Assembly (NCBI GenBank): GCA_944391255.1
Contig: CALXSW010000183.1
Location: 1-8,419 of the forward strand
DNA length: 8,419 nucleotides
DNA from: an uncultured Clostridia bacterium
Lineage (GTDB): Bacteria > Bacillota > Clostridia > UBA1381
Direction: 5' to 3'
Shown here: positions 5,474 to 8,419 of the stretch, piece after piece
Layout of the letters: each line of letters begins with the position of its first letter
Numbering within the stretch: position 1 is the stretch's first letter
Made by a program: the position numbers and the translations under genes
The notes under the pieces: model-generated
What the model was told of the DNA's origin: nothing
What the model saw: only the letters and a program-made list of their open reading frames with translations
The model's database searches: none

Positions 5474-6394
5474 ATGAAAGATTTGATCAGTTTACATGAT
5501 TTGACAGCTGATGAGGTCAAGGGTTTGCTGGAGCTTGGCCTTAAGCTTAAAAAAGAGCTTAAAGAGGGTATACCGCACCCTATCCTAAAAGGCAAGACAT
5601 TGGGAATGATATTTACTAAATCATCAACAAGAACAAGAGTTTCTTTTGAGGTGGGTATGACTCAGCTTGGCGGATATCCGTTGTTTTTGTCATCAAATGA
5701 TATACAGCTTGGACGCGGCGAAACGATCCATGATACAGCTAAGGTGCTTGAAAGATATCTTGACGGCATAATGATAAGAACATACGCTCATAGTGATGTT
5801 ATAGAGCTTGCTGAGGAGGCTAATATACCTGTAATAAACGCGCTTACAGATCTGCTCCATCCGTGTCAGGTTTTGGCGGATCTCATGACAGCATATGAGC
5901 ATAAGGGCAGACTTCAGGGTTTGAAATTCGCTTATATCGGTGATGGAAACAACATGGCTCATTCTATCATGTATGGCTGCGCTAAGGTGGGAATGGACTG
6001 CGCTATAGCAACTCCGGCTTCATATGCTTGCAATGCTGAAGTAGTTGAAAACGCGAAGGCTGATTTTGCTGCCGGCGGTTCAAAGCTTCTTCTCACAGAA
6101 GATCCGGCTGAGGCCATAAAGGATGCTGATATAGTATATACAGACACATGGGTATCAATGGGTCAGGAAGCTGAAAAGGCTGAAAGACTTAAGGTATTTA
6201 TGCCGTATCAGGTGAACAAGGAATTATTCGCAAAAGCAAAGGACGATGCTATATTTATGCATTGCCTGCCGGCATATCGCGGATACGAGGTTACAGAAGA
6301 TGTAATAGACGGACCAAACAGCGTTATATTTGACGAGGCTGAAAACAGACTTCACGCTCAGAAAGCTGTAATGGCAACGCTTATGGCTGACTGA
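5474..6394 (+). CDS. argF: Ornithine carbamoyltransferase
   Basis: Encodes 306 residues, the normal subunit length for the trimeric enzyme that joins carbamoyl phosphate and ornithine to give citrulline. The carbamoyl-phosphate loop SSTRTR is at 50-55, followed by VSFEVGMTQLGG. HPCQVLADLMT (from 129) contributes further carbamoyl-phosphate contacts. The ornithine-binding segment DTWVSMGQE starts at 224, and HCLPAYRG (263-270) holds the conserved active-site cysteine. These ornithine-specific motifs rule out aspartate carbamoyltransferase. AAAGGAAG (5457-5464) lies nine bases before the ATG. It is cotranscribed with argD, so the ARG box should control both. Pairing with argD and biosynthetic ARG control favours the anabolic enzyme over the catabolic arcB type; the carbamate kinase and arginine deiminase genes of an arc operon are not present. 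Confidence 0.95.
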   Translation: MKDLISLHDLTADEVKGLLELGLKLKKELKEGIPHPILKGKTLGMIFTKSSTRTRVSFEVGMTQLGGYPLFLSSNDIQLGRGETIHDTAKVLERYLDGIMIRTYAHSDVIELAEEANIPVINALTDLLHPCQVLADLMTAYEHKGRLQGLKFAYIGDGNNMAHSIMYGCAKVGMDCAIATPASYACNAEVVENAKADFAAGGSKLLLTEDPAEAIKDADIVYTDTWVSMGQEAEKAERLKVFMPYQVNKELFAKAKDDAIFMHCLPAYRGYEVTEDVIDGPNSVIFDEAENRLHAQKAVMATLMAD

Positions 6395-6432
6395 TATTTA
6401 GATAGCATAATAAATAAGAGAGGAGGAGTGAT

Positions 6433-6930
6433 ATGGAGATAGATTACAGATCGCTGTTTCAGATAAGACTTGCGTCGTATGATGATATCCCGTCTATCAT
6501 GGGTATAATAGACGAGGCGTTCAGAAAATACCAGAAGATGGCAGATGTAGATCATGTTGACGCGCTTTATGAAACGTATGACGATGTGAAAAAAGATATC
6601 GACACAAAAATTGTGCTTATCGCTCTTTCAAACGGTGAGCCTGTGGGCACGGTAAGAGTTGAGATAAATCCTGATTCGACCGCGTATCTTACGAGATTTG
6701 CGGTAAAAGTAAATAACCAGAATTCGGGCATAGGAAAGCAGATAATGAATCTTGTCGACAGGATAATGATAAAGAAAAATGTGAGCCGGATATGTCTTTT
6801 CACCGGATCAAAGGTGACGCCTCTTATAAGATTTTATTACGGCAGAGGATTTTACATAGAGTCTACAGATGATTCGCGAGGCTATATACGCGCTAAGCTC
6901 GTCAAGGAATATGATCAGACGGAGCAGTAA
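6433..6930 (+). CDS. GNAT family N-acetyltransferase, substrate unknown
   Basis: Encodes 165 residues with a full GNAT fold. The N-terminus IRLASYDDIPSIMGIIDEAF is the usual first strand and helix. GEPVGTVRVEI forms the central strands, and AYLTRFAVKVNNQNSGIGKQIMN contains the acetyl-CoA pyrophosphate motif A Q-x-x-G-x-G (Q96, G99, G101). The end, with FYYGRGF (134-140), supplies the conserved tyrosine region of motif B. A very good ribosome site, AGAGGAGGAG, ends about six bases before the ATG. The gap after argF is 38 bases without a terminator, so it probably belongs to the argDF transcript. A role as an N-acetylglutamate synthase is conceivable from the context but nothing in the sequence shows it; these enzymes act on many amines. 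Confidence 0.88.
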   Translation: MEIDYRSLFQIRLASYDDIPSIMGIIDEAFRKYQKMADVDHVDALYETYDDVKKDIDTKIVLIALSNGEPVGTVRVEINPDSTAYLTRFAVKVNNQNSGIGKQIMNLVDRIMIKKNVSRICLFTGSKVTPLIRFYYGRGFYIESTDDSRGYIRAKLVKEYDQTEQ

Positions 6931-6970
6931 AATATTTTATCAATAGATTTGTGATTGAAAGGGATTTTAT

Positions 6971-7546
6971 ATGAGTATTATAGAATTGCTGCTTCTGGCG
7001 GTAGGCTTGTCAATGGATGCGTTTGCGGTGTCTGTATGTAAGGGACTTGCGACAAAGAAAGTATCATTGAAGCATTATTTTATCGCCGGAGCGTGGTTCG
7101 GAGGGTTTCAGGCGCTTATGCCGGCAATAGGCTATTTCGTGGGAAACGCGTTCTATAAATATATAGAAATAGTGGATCACTGGGTGGCGTTTGTGCTGCT
7201 TGTGCTTATAGGCGGAAATATGATAAAAGAAGCGCTGTCAGACGAGGAGGAATGCGCGGACGATTCGTTTGCGTTCAAGACCATGTTTATAATGGCGGTG
7301 GCAACAAGTATCGATGCTTTGGCAGTCGGAATAACGTTCACTTGTCTGCAGCTTACATATTCGTCTCTGCTTTTCGCTGTGCTTGCGATAGGGATTACGA
7401 CATTTATTTTGTCGGGCATAGGCGTAAAGGTAGGAAATGTGTTCGGTGTAAAATACAAGTCAAAGGCAGAGCTTGCGGGAGGTATTATTTTGATACTTCT
7501 GGGACTTAAGATCCTGCTCGAGGGATTAGGTGTAATATCGTTTTAA
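6971..7546 (+). CDS. mntP: Manganese efflux pump MntP
   Basis: Encodes 191 residues with about six membrane helices, the size and layout of MntP (formerly YebN, DUF204), which exports Mn2+ across the cytoplasmic membrane. The two internal repeats are clear: GLSMDAFAVSVCKGL (12-26) and ATSIDALAVGITF (111-123), each carrying the conserved aspartate (D16, D115) of the ion path. A hydrophilic acidic loop (DEEECADDS, about 91-99) separates the halves. GAAAGGG lies seven bases before the ATG. The 40-base gap after the GNAT gene is too short for the yybP-ykoY manganese riboswitch that often precedes mntP, so its control may come from the upstream arg promoter or be constitutive. A strong terminator follows. 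Confidence 0.95.
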   Translation: MSIIELLLLAVGLSMDAFAVSVCKGLATKKVSLKHYFIAGAWFGGFQALMPAIGYFVGNAFYKYIEIVDHWVAFVLLVLIGGNMIKEALSDEEECADDSFAFKTMFIMAVATSIDALAVGITFTCLQLTYSSLLFAVLAIGITTFILSGIGVKVGNVFGVKYKSKAELAGGIILILLGLKILLEGLGVISF

Positions 7547-7550
7547 ATAT

Positions 7551-7587
7551 AGCAATAAAAAAGTGCTGAACGCACTTTTTTATTGCT
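7551..7587. terminator. Bidirectional terminator between mntP and the eutP-like gene
   Basis: AGCAATAAAAAAGTGC (7551-7566) is the exact reverse complement of GCACTTTTTTATTGCT (7572-7587), around the loop TGAAC. The GTGC/GCAC core with six T on either side works as an intrinsic terminator in both directions. It closes mntP on the + strand and the microcompartment genes on the - strand, and the - strand stop codon (7582-7580) lies inside the stem. Confidence 0.93.
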
Positions 7588-8041
7588 CATCTTCTTCCCA
7601 CGGCATTATATCGCCGTCTTCTCTGAGATATTCAAGTATTTCCGCAATGCCCTCGCCTGTCTTGCTGTCGACCTCAAAAATATCGCGGCAGCCTGCCAGC
7701 TCAAGCCATCTTCTCGCCTGTGGAAGATCGGCGTATGGGCTGTTTATATGTGTTATTATTCCTATGACGCGCCTGTTGCAAACAGGTGTAACTGCCGGCG
7801 GATACAGTGAAAAAGGCTCGCATGCGTTTATAAGTATACCAACTACATCTGCTTCGAATGTGTACATCGCAAGACCATTTGCGAGGTTTTTCGATTGCAT
7901 ATACTCACCCGGTGTATCTATTATGACATCAAATCTGTTTACATACTGCGTCTTATGATAATGTATCTTTTCGCCCTTGAGCGCCTGTGTTAAAGTCGTT
8001 TTCCCGGCTTCTGACCTGCCCACCAATATCAGCTTTTTCAT
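7580..8041 (-). CDS. eutP: EutP/PduV-family small GTPase-like protein
   Basis: Encodes 153 residues from the ATG at 8041, the normal family length. EutP and PduV are P-loop proteins linked to ethanolamine or propanediol microcompartments. EutP has been reported as an acetate kinase in Salmonella, and PduV associates with the compartment exterior. The P-loop GRSEAGKTT starts at G8, KTQ (30-32) fits the switch region, DTPGEY (42-47) is the G3 motif, and SKTG (126-129) is G5-like. The usual G4 NKxD is replaced by THIN (97-100), so guanine specificity is doubtful. The start overlaps the upstream eutS stop in ATGA, which indicates coupled translation; an earlier in-frame start at 8095 would lie deep inside eutS and add a non-family extension. 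It is the last gene of its operon. pduV is an equally valid name. Confidence 0.88.
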   Translation of the reverse strand: MKKLILVGRSEAGKTTLTQALKGEKIHYHKTQYVNRFDVIIDTPGEYMQSKNLANGLAMYTFEADVVGILINACEPFSLYPPAVTPVCNRRVIGIITHINSPYADLPQARRWLELAGCRDIFEVDSKTGEGIAEILEYLREDGDIMPWEEDEQ

Positions 8042-8418
8042 GTCTTTGATATCTCGCAAACAGAATAAGATAATCTGTCGCGGCAGTAATCGCATATAGT
8101 GCGCAGAGCCGATTCAACATCAGAAATAAGACCGGTCACAATAAGAGTACCTGAGAAACGGTCAACAAAGCTTAGATCGACGTTTGCTGATTTAGTCGCG
8201 AGATCAGCCGCTATTATAGCTGTTTCAGCCGGGCTTACTGTGAGGATGCCTATCGCGCTGCCGGTAAAGTCAAGCTCCGGATTAAGACCAAGCTTCTGAT
8301 AAAGTATAGGATCAGGACTTGCCACAATATGCGCAAGAGTTATCTGCTTACCAGGAACGAGCTCTTGTATAATTCTGAGCCTGTCCTCAGAATTAGTTAT
8401 TAAATCCTTTAATTCCAT
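8038..8418 (-). CDS. eutS: EutS/PduU-family microcompartment shell protein
   Basis: Encodes 126 residues if the ATG one base from the window edge is the true start; its upstream region is not visible, so it could be longer. EutS and PduU are circularly permuted BMC-domain proteins that form hexamers capped by a small beta-barrel in the shell of ethanolamine or propanediol microcompartments. Family motifs are IQELVPGKQITLAH (17-30), AIGILTVSPAETAIIAADL (55-73), VDRFSGTLIVTG (85-96) and the end SVCEISKT. The first 13 or so residues extend beyond the short EutS of enterobacteria, as often seen in family members. The sequence does not separate EutS from PduU. Translation is coupled to the eutP-like gene through ATGA. 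Presence of a shell gene implies a larger microcompartment operon to the right. Confidence 0.9.
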   Translation of the reverse strand: MELKDLITNSEDRLRIIQELVPGKQITLAHIVASPDPILYQKLGLNPELDFTGSAIGILTVSPAETAIIAADLATKSANVDLSFVDRFSGTLIVTGLISDVESALRTICDYCRDRLSYSVCEISKT

Positions 8419-8419
8419 A

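Noticed and set aside
5086..5595. Open frame antisense to the argD/argF junction
   Set aside because: Serine- and isoleucine-rich shadow of two certain genes; it crosses their junction without its own signals.
6931..6970. yybP-ykoY manganese riboswitch before mntP
   Set aside because: Only 40 bases separate the two genes and no matching structure is seen.
7563..7958. Open frame on the + strand opposite the eutP-like gene
   Set aside because: It begins inside a terminator hairpin and has no protein-like motifs, whereas the - strand frame matches EutP/PduV well.

Overview
The window looks like chromosomal DNA of a low-to-moderate GC Firmicute, most likely an anaerobic gut-type member of the Clostridia. 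This rests on strong AGGAGG-type ribosome sites, near-consensus SigA promoters with TGn extended -10 elements, frequent ATA and AGA codons, AT-rich gaps between genes, and protein sequences of Firmicute type. The genus is not resolved. No rRNA, tRNA, CRISPR array, transposase or phage gene was seen, and no gap between genes exceeds about 215 bases.

Layout. (1) 3-179: 3' end of a sodium/proline-type symporter (+), closed by a strong terminator. (2) 392-688: a small protein of unknown function with its own near-consensus promoter and terminator (+). (3) 745-987: secG (-), convergent with the small gene and divergent from the next block. (4) 1170-4070: hflX, a yigZ/IMPACT-family gene, an exported protein with a calcium-loop-like motif, and trxA, all + and closely packed; the first three overlap. 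(5) 4145-7546: argD and argF, then a GNAT acetyltransferase and the manganese exporter mntP, all + with gaps of 21-40 bases and no internal terminator seen. (6) 7580-8418: eutP/pduV-like and eutS/pduU-like genes on the - strand. These form the tail of a bacterial microcompartment locus that enters from the right edge and meets mntP at a shared bidirectional terminator.

How the genes work together. argD and argF encode the acetylornithine aminotransferase and ornithine carbamoyltransferase steps of arginine synthesis. Their promoter carries an 18-bp match to the Bacillus ArgR/AhrC box laid over the -35 element, so arginine repression is likely. About seven helical turns upstream is a second dyad with the same core, and the argD leader can fold into two mutually exclusive hairpins, one of which covers the ribosome site. 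The hflX block is a housekeeping and stress group (ribosome-splitting GTPase, IMPACT-like protein, thioredoxin). eutS and eutP are coupled by an ATGA overlap and sit at the end of their operon. That placement recalls pduU-pduV more than the 5'-located eutS-eutP of many eut operons, so the substrate of the compartment cannot be told from here.

Most of the window is ordinary conserved chromosome, and nothing in it shows a clearly new system. The points most worth following up are the layered control region before argD, the unnamed gene at 392, the exported protein between yigZ and trxA, and the microcompartment locus beyond the right edge.
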